A stretch of DNA of 64,000 nt. It comes from JALHST01 sp038316335 (lineage in GTDB: Bacteria; Bacteroidota; Bacteroidia; Flavobacteriales; Flavobacteriaceae). The stretch's first letter is position 1, and every line of letters begins with the position of its first letter. Under the pieces are notes generated by a model that saw only the letters and a list, made by a program, of their open reading frames with translations, made no database searches and was not told the origin of the DNA. The DNA lies in assembly GCA_038316335.1 (NCBI GenBank), contig JBBQAM010000018.1, positions 5,781 through 69,780 on the forward strand, given 5' to 3'. Shown here in pieces: positions 27,441-36,619 of the stretch. The position numbers were made by a program, and so were the translations under genes.

Positions 27441-28520
27441 TTATGCGTATTTATCCCCATAGGTGCTCTTCACTTTTGCCAAAACTTTTTTAATATCCTG
27501 CTCTTTTGATTTGGGGTAGATGAGTAGCACATCTTCCTTATCAACGATAATATAATCCTTTAGGCCATCAATAACAACGATTTTGTCCCGTCCGGTTCGT
27601 ATCATATTGCCTTCTGACGCTTCGCAGATAACCCGGCTATTTACAACGGCATTATTGTGGTCGTCCTTATCCAACTTATCGAACAAGGAACCCCATGTTC
27701 CAAGGTCGTTCCAGTCAAAGGATGCTGGCAAAACAAAGATAGATTTGGAAGGTTCCAATATCGCATAATCTATCGAGATATTCGCCGCTTTTGGGTAGTT
27801 CTCTTGGATAAACCCATATTCGTCGGATGTATTATAGTTTGCGAGTCCTTTTTGAAATAATTGGTACTGGCTTGGCTGAAACTCCTTGAATGCTGCTATG
27901 ATGGTCTTTGCACTCCAAATAAAAATACCAGCATTCCACAGGAAGTTTCCTTGTTCTAAAAATTCCTTGGCCGTTTGATAATCGGGTTTTTCTCTAAATT
28001 GACGCACTTTTTTAAGTACAGTCGCGCTATTTCTTTCGAATTCGATATAACCAAAACCAGTATTCGGAAATGTTGGCCGTATGCCCAAAGTGCATAGTAC
28101 ATCTTCATTTTTACACTTGTCAAAACAAATGGTAACATCGCGTGCAAACGCTTCTTCATCTTCGATCCAATGGTCGCTCGGAGCCACGATCATGAGCCCA
28201 TTTGGATTCATCTTTTGAATCTTTAGGGCAGCGTATAAAATACAGGGCGCAGTATTTCGCATGGCCGGTTCAAGGACGACCTGTTCCTGTTTTACGAGCG
28301 GTAATTGTTCTTGCACCAATGCATTGTAACGCGCGTTGGTCAAAATCAAGATATTCTCTTGGGGTATGAACGAATTCAATCTTTTGAAGGTCTTCTGGAG
28401 CAAGGTATCTCCCGAACCCAGCATGTCGTGAAACTGTTTTGGATTTTCAGAAGTACTGATAGGCCAAAATCGTGAACCTACCCCACCTGCCATCAATACG
28501 GCGTAATAATTTTTGTTCAT
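27441..28520 (-). CDS. manC: mannose-1-phosphate guanylyltransferase
   Basis: 359 residues, the nucleotidyltransferase domain without the C-terminal isomerase domain found in longer enzymes. LMAGGVGSRFWP is the pyrophosphorylase loop, FREKPD the sugar-phosphate site, and SFDWNDLGTW a typical late motif. It makes GDP-mannose, a precursor of GDP-fucose and surface polysaccharides. No polysaccharide genes adjoin it; DUF389 follows. Confidence 0.93.
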   Translation of the reverse strand: MNKNYYAVLMAGGVGSRFWPISTSENPKQFHDMLGSGDTLLQKTFKRLNSFIPQENILILTNARYNALVQEQLPLVKQEQVVLEPAMRNTAPCILYAALKIQKMNPNGLMIVAPSDHWIEDEEAFARDVTICFDKCKNEDVLCTLGIRPTFPNTGFGYIEFERNSATVLKKVRQFREKPDYQTAKEFLEQGNFLWNAGIFIWSAKTIIAAFKEFQPSQYQLFQKGLANYNTSDEYGFIQENYPKAANISIDYAILEPSKSIFVLPASFDWNDLGTWGSLFDKLDKDDHNNAVVNSRVICEASEGNMIRTGRDKIVVIDGLKDYIIVDKEDVLLIYPKSKEQDIKKVLAKVKSTYGDKYA

Positions 28521-28639
28521 AGTTTAACTTTATGATTTCCACTCCCAAACCGCTGGTAAAGCGATCAACCTTACCATTTCCGTTCGGGATCCAGCGATCG
28601 GGGGCGCAGGCCTTACTACTTCAAAATAGGGTTATCGCG

Positions 28640-29239
28640 CTAATTTACCCATTCTACTTCGGCATTTGGCTGGAATAGGTAAAGTTTTCCCGAAGCAACC
28701 TCAATACATTCATAACGCTTTACCCTTTTATTCCCCTTTTTGTAGTGCCTCCCATTATGCAATTTGAACGTACTGCCATGGGGCAATTCGAAAACGAATG
28801 ATTTATTAGGATGCCGAATATCGAATTGTTTCAAAGCTAGCGATAATATTGCATCGGTATCACTACTCGCTTTCGGATTTCTGAAATGTTGCGCGACTAC
28901 TGGAAGCAGTTTATTCGGAAATATTTCGGGCCGTATAAAGGGCAACATCAGGTATTGAAAGGTTCTTTTCCATTCTGTCCCGTGGGGTCTTATATTTCTA
29001 CCATACTTTTCAAATGCCAATAAATGGGCGATTTCGTGGATTAAGGTAATTAAAAACCCATACTTATTGGAAGATGCATTTATGGTAATTTGATGACTTC
29101 CATTGGGCATTTTTCGATAATCCCCATGGCGTGTAATTCGTTGCTTTACGATCTTAAGATGCACCCCTGAATGTCTGATTAATTCTAGACAGGGACCAAC
29201 GGCTCTTTCAGGAAGATATTTTTGAAGGATGTCATGCAT
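28640..29239 (-). CDS. SprT-like zinc metallopeptidase-fold protein
   Basis: 199 residues. Zinc motif HEIAHLLAF at about residues 67-75 with a third ligand candidate HGTEWKRTF, as in SprT-like (Spartan-related) domains. The C-terminal half has a basic segment (KKGNKRVKRYECIE) in the place where the family carries a zinc-ribbon-like end, here without obvious cysteine pairs. Substrate unknown. ATG at 29239. Confidence 0.82.
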   Translation of the reverse strand: MHDILQKYLPERAVGPCLELIRHSGVHLKIVKQRITRHGDYRKMPNGSHQITINASSNKYGFLITLIHEIAHLLAFEKYGRNIRPHGTEWKRTFQYLMLPFIRPEIFPNKLLPVVAQHFRNPKASSDTDAILSLALKQFDIRHPNKSFVFELPHGSTFKLHNGRHYKKGNKRVKRYECIEVASGKLYLFQPNAEVEWVN

Positions 29240-29333
29240 TGAGACAAAAATAAGAATTAAACTTTTTCAGAAACACGGGAATTATGTAATTTGTTCTGCG
29301 GATGTGCCAAAAATAAGGCACGTGATACCTGCC

Positions 29334-29795
29334 ATGATACAGATATTGCGAACCAATTCAGAAAATAGCGATTTTAAAGCGCTGGTAGCCCGCTTAGATA
29401 GTGATTTGGCCATACGTGATGGGGCAGACCATGCATTTTATGATCAATTCAATAAAATTTCCACAATAAAACAAGCAATCGTTGCCTATGAAAATGGCGT
29501 TGCGGTAGGATGTGGCGCCCTTAAGGAATTTGGGAGTACAAGCATGGAAGTAAAGCGCATGTTTGTTTTGCCCGAACGAAGGGGTAAGGGAATTGCCTCA
29601 CGTATCCTTGTTGAACTTGAAACGTGGGCAAAGGAACTCGCATATGATACCTGCATTCTTGAAACCGGCAAAAAACAGCCTGAGGCCATCGCCCTATACC
29701 AAAAAAATGGCTATCATATCATTCCCAATTATGGCCAATATGTGAATGTACTGAACAGTGTTTGTTTCGAAAAATCATTAGTTCAATTCGATTAA
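29334..29795 (+). CDS. GNAT-family N-acetyltransferase
   Basis: 153 residues. Acetyl-CoA motif VLPERRGKGIASRIL (R/Q-x-x-G-x-G/A) and the following LETGKKQPEAIALYQKNGYH are standard GNAT. Substrate is not predictable. The frame is open to an ATG at 29229, but that start would overlap the divergent SprT gene and add 35 residues with no fold relation, so ATG 29334 (MIQILRTNSEN) is chosen. Convergent with the SDR gene 3 bp downstream. Confidence 0.82.
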   Translation: MIQILRTNSENSDFKALVARLDSDLAIRDGADHAFYDQFNKISTIKQAIVAYENGVAVGCGALKEFGSTSMEVKRMFVLPERRGKGIASRILVELETWAKELAYDTCILETGKKQPEAIALYQKNGYHIIPNYGQYVNVLNSVCFEKSLVQFD

Positions 29796-29798
29796 CGC

Positions 29799-30479
29799 CT
29801 AGGGTGTAGTACTACTGACCTGTAGCACTTTGCCATTATAGAAATTATTTCCGGTAAGTGAGAAATCCCGAATATATGCCGCCATTTGTCCGGCTGTTAC
29901 CGGAGCCAGATACCCTGGGAATGCCTCGGCAAGCATTTCGGTCTGAACCGCTCCGATAGCTAAGACATTAAAAGATGGCCCTGTTGATTTAAATTCCTCG
30001 GCCCAAAGTTCAGTTAAAGTAATAACCGCCCCTTTACTTGAACTGTAGGCCGAGAGCCCTGGAAATTTTAAACTGCCTTGCACACCCCCCATAGAACTGA
30101 TGCTTACAACATGTCCATTTTTCGTCATTCTGGGAATGACAACCTGTGTAATATTGACAAGGCCAAAGACATTCACCCTATACACCGCTTCGAAATCAAG
30201 TGAAGTAGTCTCGAGAAAAGGCTTGTTTACCAATTTTCCGGCATTGTTTACAAGGATGTCGACGTGTTTCCACCGAGCATCCAGCACTTCCTTAAGTTTT
30301 TTAAGATCTTCCGACGCAGTGATGTCAATGGAAATGTATTCTATGTTCTTATGCCCTAGCCGGGCAATTGGAGCATCATTTCGTGACAAGGCTAGCACTT
30401 TATGCCCCCCATCGGCAAAGAGTTTTGCGAGTTCAAAACCGATACCACGACTTGCGCCGGTTATCACAATATTGGCCAT
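29799..30479 (-). CDS. short-chain dehydrogenase/reductase
   Basis: 226 residues. NAD(P) loop TGASRGIG at residues 7-14, NNAG, catalytic Ser in SISSMGG and YSSSKGA. Length suits a classical SDR. The substrate cannot be inferred. Its ATG overlaps the stop of the M28 peptidase gene by one base (TAATG), so it is translationally coupled to it. Confidence 0.85.
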   Translation of the reverse strand: MANIVITGASRGIGFELAKLFADGGHKVLALSRNDAPIARLGHKNIEYISIDITASEDLKKLKEVLDARWKHVDILVNNAGKLVNKPFLETTSLDFEAVYRVNVFGLVNITQVVIPRMTKNGHVVSISSMGGVQGSLKFPGLSAYSSSKGAVITLTELWAEEFKSTGPSFNVLAIGAVQTEMLAEAFPGYLAPVTAGQMAAYIRDFSLTGNNFYNGKVLQVSSTTP

Positions 30480-31483
30480 TACTTGATGTGTATGCTTTTA
30501 GTAGGGGAATTGGCAATTCCTTCTATCAAGGGTATCGATCTATTTACTAAGGTCGCCATATGATCAAAATCCATTAAGCCAGCTTCGTCGCCAACTTTAT
30601 GATATTCCCCAAAGTTGGTGAAATCAAAAGTACAAAATGTCTGTGAAGGTATCTTGAACTCCTCATAGAATGGATAGTTATCAGATCGTTTAAACAGATT
30701 TAATTCTTCAGCTTGTGGAAGATATCCTATCAAATTAGTGTTTACGATTCGATTGCCCACTTCGGCAAGATTCGATAATTCATATCCTGTGGCATACATA
30801 AAATAATCTTTGTCTACCAAGGGAACGCCCACCATCTCAAAATTCAACATCGTATAGAGGTCCAAGTTTTTATCCTTCAGCTTCTTCGCCAAATGCTCAG
30901 ACCCTAAAAGGCCTTTTTCTTCGGCACTGAACAGCGCAAAAATGATACTCCTTTTATTGGTCTTAGTAGTTCCAAAATACCTCGCGAGTTCAAGTACCGT
31001 GCTGGTTCCTGAAGCATTGTCGTTTGCTCCATTGGCGATGCTATCACCGTTGACCTGCGGAAGAATGCCAATATGGTCGTAATGAGCCCCGATAAGAATG
31101 AACTCATGTTTTAAATTCGCATCATTGCCCGGGACAAATCCAACGATATTATATGCCGTTTTGTCAAAATTAGTCAAGGTATCACGATAATTTGAAAAAT
31201 AAGGCAATACGCCATACTTCTCAAATTGGTTGATGATAAAGTCAGCAGCTTTTGCAATTCCGGGGCTTCCGGCCTCACGCCCCTTTAGGTCGTCTGAAGT
31301 CAAAACCAACATCATCTTCTTAATATCTTCACTCGTGGCAAACCCGTTATTTTTCTTGACCGCTGAATGAACCGAAGTTACTTCAGTCGTCGAACTTTGG
31401 GATAATGGTTTTTTGGTCGTCCTGGATCCGCCACAGCCAATTAAACTGAAAATAAAAAATACTCCTATCAATCCGTTCTTCAT
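30479..31483 (-). CDS. M28-family aminopeptidase, lipoprotein
   Basis: 334 residues. Lipobox LIGC with Cys17, so it is probably lipid-anchored in the envelope. Zinc ligands: HYDHIG, GANDNASGTSTVLEL and FSAEEKGLLGSEHL, as in M28 metallopeptidases. It probably removes N-terminal residues from peptides. It lies downstream of the PDH E2 gene but a terminator separates them, and it is coupled to the SDR gene. Confidence 0.9.
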   Translation of the reverse strand: MKNGLIGVFFIFSLIGCGGSRTTKKPLSQSSTTEVTSVHSAVKKNNGFATSEDIKKMMLVLTSDDLKGREAGSPGIAKAADFIINQFEKYGVLPYFSNYRDTLTNFDKTAYNIVGFVPGNDANLKHEFILIGAHYDHIGILPQVNGDSIANGANDNASGTSTVLELARYFGTTKTNKRSIIFALFSAEEKGLLGSEHLAKKLKDKNLDLYTMLNFEMVGVPLVDKDYFMYATGYELSNLAEVGNRIVNTNLIGYLPQAEELNLFKRSDNYPFYEEFKIPSQTFCTFDFTNFGEYHKVGDEAGLMDFDHMATLVNRSIPLIEGIANSPTKSIHIK

Positions 31484-31508
31484 GACAACTTCGTTTTTAA
31501 GACTAAAA

Positions 31509-31535
31509 AAAGCATCCCGTTTCGCTGGATGCTTT
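31509..31535 (-). terminator. terminator after pdhC
   Basis: On the minus strand a perfect 9-bp stem AAAGCATCC/GGATGCTTT with a 9-nt loop, followed by a run of T. Confidence 0.85.
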
Positions 31536-31573
31536 CCAATATTGATAATTTTTTTTAACTGGATCCCTTTGCA

Positions 31574-33226
31574 TTATGCCAACATAGTCACAGGATTTTC
31601 TAAAAAGGCCCTAAGTGTCAAAAGAAACTGTGACCCAGTCGCACCGTCAACGGTCCTATGATCACACGCCAAGGTTAGGATCATGGTCTTTCCGATTACA
31701 ATTTCCCCATTTCGTACTACCGGTTTTTCTACAATGGCACCAACCGATAATATGGCAGAATTTGGTTGGTTAATAATCGATGTAAATTCTAAAATTCCAA
31801 ACATTCCCAAATTGGATACGGTAAAGGTGCTTCCTTCCATCTCGGCCGGTGTCAATTTCTTGGTTTTAGCCCTACCTGCCAAATCTTTCACTGCCGATCC
31901 AATTTGCGTTAAGCTCATTTGGTCGGTGAATTTTAAGACGGGAACAACCAAGCCATCCTCTACGGCGACGGCAACCCCTACATGTACGTGATGGTTATAG
32001 CGCGTTGTATCACCGTTCCAGGTGGTATTAACTTGTGGATGTTTCTTTAATGCCATAGCACATGCTTTGACCACCATATCATTAAACGATACCTTAGTAT
32101 CGGGCAAGTCGTTTATTTTTAAACGGGAATCCCACGCATTATCCATATCGACTTCAATAGTCAGGTAATAATGTGGGGCCGTAAATTTAGATTCGCTCAA
32201 ACGCTTGGCAATTGTTTTGCGCATCTGGGAATTCTTTATTTCCTCACTACCCTCCTGCCCAACAGGATACGCGATCGGCGTTGCCATCGCACTTCCCATA
32301 GCCTCTTTTGGAGTTGAGGCGTTCGAAGTAACGGCTTTTTGAAGGGGCTGGTAATTTTCAATGTCTTTTTTGATAATCCGCCCGTTGTCGCCCGAACCAT
32401 TTACGTTGGCCAGGTCGATTCCCTTTTCCTGAGCTATCTTTTTCGCTAAAGGCGAGGCAAATATGCGAAGGCCATCGCTTGCCACTTTACCTTCATTAGC
32501 TTCGATTTCAGTTTTCCCTTGGGCGACAGGGGTACTTTTTTGTTCGGAAGTATCTGGTTTTGGTGCCGATGGCTTCGCTTTCAAAATAGCATCAACATCA
32601 GTACCCTTTGGGCCTATAATCGCCAAGACATTATCTACAGGCGCAGATTCTCCTTCCTGAATTCCGATATATAATAATGTACCATTATAAAAAGATTCAA
32701 ATTCCATGGTGGCCTTATCGGTTTCGATTTCGGCCAGGATATCGCCCTCTTCTACAGTATCGCCCACCTTTTTTAACCAAGTGGCCACGGTACCTTCTTC
32801 CATAGTGTCGCTTAGACGCGGCATTTTTATGATTTCGACGCCTTTGGGAATTTCTCCATTTGAAGTTCCCGATTCAACCGTTTTGATAGCATCCATTTGC
32901 GGATCTTCTTCGGCCTCGGCCTTTGGCGCAATAACATCAGTAACAATCTCCTGCGAAGAACCATTCACTAAACCGGAAATATCCTCCCCTTCCTTCCCGA
33001 TGATGGCCAAAAGTGAATCGACGGGTGCCCCTTCTCCTTCTTTGATCCCAATGTATAGCAAAGTTCCTTCATGAAATGATTCAAATTCCATGGTTGCCTT
33101 ATCAGTTTCGATTTCGGCCAAAATATCTCCTTCACTTACCTTGTCACCTACCTGCTTCAACCATTTGGCTACCGTGCCCTCTTCCATGGTGTCGCTCAAT
33201 CGGGGCATATTTATTACTTCTGCCAT
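31574..33226 (-). CDS. pdhC: pyruvate dehydrogenase E2, dihydrolipoamide acetyltransferase
   Basis: 550 residues in four parts: two lipoyl domains (about 1-78 and 131-208, each with the lipoylated lysine in ETDKATMEFES), a peripheral subunit-binding domain at about 258-300 (ASPLAKKIAQEKGIDLANV), and the catalytic core from about 325, ending with the active-site motif DHRTVDG. It transfers acetyl groups to CoA. The two lipoyl repeats are also very similar at DNA level (near 32.7 and 33.1 kb). It starts 16 bp after pdhA. Confidence 0.95.
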   Translation of the reverse strand: MAEVINMPRLSDTMEEGTVAKWLKQVGDKVSEGDILAEIETDKATMEFESFHEGTLLYIGIKEGEGAPVDSLLAIIGKEGEDISGLVNGSSQEIVTDVIAPKAEAEEDPQMDAIKTVESGTSNGEIPKGVEIIKMPRLSDTMEEGTVATWLKKVGDTVEEGDILAEIETDKATMEFESFYNGTLLYIGIQEGESAPVDNVLAIIGPKGTDVDAILKAKPSAPKPDTSEQKSTPVAQGKTEIEANEGKVASDGLRIFASPLAKKIAQEKGIDLANVNGSGDNGRIIKKDIENYQPLQKAVTSNASTPKEAMGSAMATPIAYPVGQEGSEEIKNSQMRKTIAKRLSESKFTAPHYYLTIEVDMDNAWDSRLKINDLPDTKVSFNDMVVKACAMALKKHPQVNTTWNGDTTRYNHHVHVGVAVAVEDGLVVPVLKFTDQMSLTQIGSAVKDLAGRAKTKKLTPAEMEGSTFTVSNLGMFGILEFTSIINQPNSAILSVGAIVEKPVVRNGEIVIGKTMILTLACDHRTVDGATGSQFLLTLRAFLENPVTMLA

Positions 33227-33242
33227 TGTTGTTTATTATCTA

Positions 33243-34238
33243 TTATTTATTTTCTACAAACGGAAAGTCCTTTTGCTCATAAACCATGTCGTATAATTGG
33301 CTTACAGGAGGATATTCCGATTCTTCGGCGAACTTCTCGCATTCGGCAACCATAATCTTAACCCGCTTGTCGATGGCCTTGATTTCCTCCTCGGTTGCGT
33401 ACTTGTTTTCCTTGATGATATCCAAGACCTGGGTAATAGGGTCGATCTTTTTATATTCCTCCACTTCTTCCTTCGTGCGATAATGTTGGGCATCCGACAT
33501 AGAATGGCCACGATACCGATAGGTTTTCATTTCAAGAAAAGTAGGTCCTCCTCCACTTCTTGCACGATCAATCGCTTTACTCATTTCCTGGGCAACGGTA
33601 ACTGGATTCATGCCATCTACAGGTCCACAAGGCATTTCATAACCAAGGCCTAATTTCCAAATATCGGTGGTATGAGACGTTCTCGCTACCGAGGTCCCCA
33701 TGGCATATCCGTTGTTTTCACATATAAAAACTACGGGCAATTGCCAGAGCATGGCCAAATTCATGGTTTCATGAAAGGAACCTTGACGAACAGCCCCATC
33801 ACCCATATAACATAAGGTGACCGCGTTGCGCCCGAAATATTTATCGCCAAAGGCCATTCCGGCCCCTAATGGGATTTGTCCACCGACAATGCCATGTCCA
33901 CCATGAAAACGATGCTCTTTAGAAAATATATGCATGGATCCTCCCATCCCTTTCGATGTCCCGGTCACTTTTCCGTACAGTTCTGCCATCACCCTTTTCG
34001 GGTCAACGCCCATGCCTATTGGCTGGACGTGGTTTCTATAGGCAGTAATCATGCGGTCTTTCGTAAGGTCCATGGCATGCAATGCACCAGCAAGGACCGC
34101 TTCCTGACCGTTATATAAATGAAGGAACCCCCTGACTTTTTGCTGAATGTAAACCGCTGCCAGTTTATCTTCGAACTTTCTCCAAAAAGACATATCCTCA
34201 TACCACTTCAGGTAGGTCGCTTTTGTAATTTTTTCCAT
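33243..34238 (-). CDS. pdhA: pyruvate dehydrogenase E1 component, alpha subunit
   Basis: 331 residues. Thiamine-diphosphate motif GDGAVRQGSFHETMNLAMLW ... ENN, and the phosphorylation-loop region TYRYRGHSMSDAQHYRTKEE. It forms the E1 heterotetramer with the PdhB encoded 17 kb away. It is first in a pdhA-pdhC transcript; no E3 gene is in the window. Confidence 0.95.
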   Translation of the reverse strand: MEKITKATYLKWYEDMSFWRKFEDKLAAVYIQQKVRGFLHLYNGQEAVLAGALHAMDLTKDRMITAYRNHVQPIGMGVDPKRVMAELYGKVTGTSKGMGGSMHIFSKEHRFHGGHGIVGGQIPLGAGMAFGDKYFGRNAVTLCYMGDGAVRQGSFHETMNLAMLWQLPVVFICENNGYAMGTSVARTSHTTDIWKLGLGYEMPCGPVDGMNPVTVAQEMSKAIDRARSGGGPTFLEMKTYRYRGHSMSDAQHYRTKEEVEEYKKIDPITQVLDIIKENKYATEEEIKAIDKRVKIMVAECEKFAEESEYPPVSQLYDMVYEQKDFPFVENK

Positions 34239-34317
34239 TAATCAATGTATTTAGTAGAATTCCGAATTGGTCAAAAACAAATATCTGCCATTTGCCAATA
34301 GTAAGATACCCGAATAG

Positions 34318-34325
34318 CAAAAATA
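34318..34325 (-). promoter_or_regulatory. promoter -7 element TATTTTTG for pdhA-pdhC
   Basis: TAnnTTTG match on the minus strand 80 bp before the pdhA ATG; no well-spaced TTG found. Confidence 0.4.
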
Positions 34326-34439
34326 CACATATAAATGAATCGATAAAAAAAATCGCTGTAAAAGGTAATCAATGTAAAGAATCGGATAATTTATGGAAGA
34401 CCATTTTGACATATTAAAACATCCTATGCGTGCAATGCC

Positions 34440-34925
34440 TTATTTTAAATAAGTCTTGTCAAAGCCCAAAGGAAGTATGTCGGCAATGGAATGACATTTG
34501 AACACCTCCCCTTTTTCCCCCATCATAAGCAGTGTAATTGGTCGTTGTTGTCGCAGTTCATATTCAGATATTGATTGCCGACAATTACCACAGGGGGCGG
34601 CAGGGCGGTCAACTACATGATTCTTGGAAGCAGCACTAATGGCAATAGCCTTAATGGCAATCCCGGGAAATTTAGCGCCTGCTTGAAATACCGCCACCCT
34701 TTCTGCACAAAGTCCACTAGGGTACGAGGCATTTTCTTGATTATTACCAATTACTACTTCGCCATTTTCTAGCGACAAAGCTGCCCCAACAAAAAAATTG
34801 CTATAAGGTGCATACGCCATTTTTCGACTCGCTATGGCCACTTGCATAAGACTTCTATCTTCTTCGGATAAATCATCTAGGGAATCAAAGATCAAAAAAT
34901 CAAAAGTGACCTGCTGTTTTCTCAT
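34440..34925 (-). CDS. cdd: cytidine deaminase
   Basis: 161 residues. Zinc site: CAERVAVF (first Cys and catalytic Glu) and PCGNCRQ (two Cys). Homotetrameric-type size. It converts cytidine and deoxycytidine to uridine forms for salvage. It lies between pdhA and porV on the minus strand, set off from porV by a terminator. ATG start. Confidence 0.94.
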   Translation of the reverse strand: MRKQQVTFDFLIFDSLDDLSEEDRSLMQVAIASRKMAYAPYSNFFVGAALSLENGEVVIGNNQENASYPSGLCAERVAVFQAGAKFPGIAIKAIAISAASKNHVVDRPAAPCGNCRQSISEYELRQQRPITLLMMGEKGEVFKCHSIADILPLGFDKTYLK

Positions 34926-34954
34926 ATTGTCCTAGTTTTCTATCGTCTAAAAAT

Positions 34955-34984
34955 AATAAAACCTGCGCTAAGGCAGGTTTTATT
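34955..34984 (-). terminator. terminator after porV
   Basis: 12-bp perfect stem (AATAAAACCTGC/GCAGGTTTTATT) with a 6-nt loop, T-rich downstream on the minus strand. Confidence 0.85.
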
Positions 34985-35002
34985 TATGAGGATGTTTCCC
35001 AA

Positions 35003-36154
35003 TTAATTATCGTTGTAAAATTCTTCTCCCAAACTAAAGGTGAGGGAAAATCGCAAGGTATTTTCCAGTGGATTCTTCACCTGTGATGTTGAGAATAGAT
35101 AGGAAAGGTCGATTTGAGCGGCCTTGAATTTGAAACCGGCACCAAGGGTGAAGAACTTTCTAGATCCTTTTTCTTCACTCTCGTGGAAATAGCCCGTTCG
35201 TACCATAAATGCATCCTGATAGGTATATTCAGCCCCCAATGCCCATGTATATTCCTTTAATTCCTCCCCAAAACCATCTGGGGCATCCCCAAATGATTTA
35301 AAGACTCCGCTCAAAAAGCCAATTTTTTGATACTCCTCATTATCTACGGCGTCAATAGTACCATCTCCATTGAAATCCTGTGGTGTTGGAACGAGTAGCT
35401 TATTAAATTCGGAGGTTAATCCCAAGACATTAGCCTCATCCAGTATAAAATCAAAACCAAGGCCGAATTTTAAATTTGTTGGCAAAAAGTTTTCTTGTCC
35501 CCCATTATCATATTGGATCTTTCCGCCTAGGTTCGAAAGATTGAAACCGGCCCTCCAGCGGCCATCAAAATTATTATACGCAATTTCCCTTGAACGGTAG
35601 AAACCGGCCACATCAACTGCAAAAGAACTTGCCGCTCTTGAATCAACATCCCCGTTTTGGGGTAATTTTAAATTTGAGCGAATATATCTGCCACCAACGG
35701 CCATTGAGAACGTCGGACTCAATTTTAGGGAATACGATCCGTCTAATGCCAGTTCATTGGGTTTGGCTAAAGTGCCCGGGTCATTTGCGAATTGTCGCAA
35801 TTCAATTTCACCAAGGGTAAAATATCGTAAACCGATTGCAAAGGCACTTTGTTCATCTATTTTATTATAGAAACTTGCATTCAAAAGTGAAATATCGGTA
35901 ATTATACTTTCCAAATATGGAGTATAGCTTAAGCCGATGCCCATTTTTCGTTCGGCGAAGGCAAATTTGGCCGGATTCCATTGTTGTGCAAAAGCGTCAG
36001 CCGAAGTGGCAACACCCATATCGCCCATACCCGCTGAACGTGCATCTGCCGCAATGGTCAAAAATGGTACTGCTGTCGTAATTACGCGCTCATTTTGCTG
36101 TGCAGTCGCTGTTAGGCATACGGCCGAAACAATAAATATTGCAAGTTTTTTCAT
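35003..36154 (-). CDS. porV: type IX secretion outer-membrane channel protein PorV (LptO)
   Basis: 383 residues from ATG 36154: signal peptide MKKLAIFIVSAVCLTATAQ, then a FadL-like beta barrel starting with TTAVPFLTIAADARSAGMGDMG, the family's hallmark. It accepts cargo from the type IX translocon and carries it to the attachment complex in the outer membrane. An open frame continues 13 codons upstream but lacks a signal, so the internal ATG is chosen. gldJ is divergent on the other side; porU is not adjacent. Confidence 0.92.
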   Translation of the reverse strand: MKKLAIFIVSAVCLTATAQQNERVITTAVPFLTIAADARSAGMGDMGVATSADAFAQQWNPAKFAFAERKMGIGLSYTPYLESIITDISLLNASFYNKIDEQSAFAIGLRYFTLGEIELRQFANDPGTLAKPNELALDGSYSLKLSPTFSMAVGGRYIRSNLKLPQNGDVDSRAASSFAVDVAGFYRSREIAYNNFDGRWRAGFNLSNLGGKIQYDNGGQENFLPTNLKFGLGFDFILDEANVLGLTSEFNKLLVPTPQDFNGDGTIDAVDNEEYQKIGFLSGVFKSFGDAPDGFGEELKEYTWALGAEYTYQDAFMVRTGYFHESEEKGSRKFFTLGAGFKFKAAQIDLSYLFSTSQVKNPLENTLRFSLTFSLGEEFYNDN

Positions 36155-36619
36155 CAGATACAATCTATAGTTTAATTGGTTACATACGGGCAATATATAG
36201 GTCGCTTACCATATCACCTATTAATATATTATCAAGATAAACGGGCTTTTTATGAATATCTTGTATGTCGCGCGCAATATTTTGAATTCATTCGATAAAC
36301 GGCGCCGTGCTGCGGGCAAGTTCAAAATGTTCCGGTAAATTGGTCGGGGCATATTTTTTTATGGGAAAAAAATTAAAGGTTTGTTATTCAAAAGAAAAGG
36401 CATTGCTCATACTATAAGCCATATTATGCCGTTATCATTTTTTGAATCAATTTCACTTTCGATGTAAGCGCCATGTGAATCGAAAATATTTTGAAAATCA
36501 TAAAATATTATAGGCAAATCATCGTTTAATATGCCGAAAGTGATACTAAAATTAATCAAAATCCAAATTTTCTAACTACCCCTATATAGTAGTTAATTTT
36601 TTGAACTCAAGTCCTAATT
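36155..36619. other. 465-bp region between porV and gldJ, no gene recognised
   Basis: A/T-rich on the gldJ side. The longest frames on the minus strand are about 40 codons and resemble nothing known. No terminator, tRNA or clear TAnnTTTG promoter was found, although both divergent genes must have promoters here. Confidence 0.6.

Noticed and set aside
29229..29333. Longer start for the GNAT gene
   Set aside because: It overlaps the divergent SprT-like gene and adds sequence unrelated to the fold; ATG 29334 gives a complete domain.
36280..36360. Short minus-strand readings between porV and gldJ as a PorU remnant
   Set aside because: About 20 and 40 codons with no similarity to PorU motifs that I can recognise.
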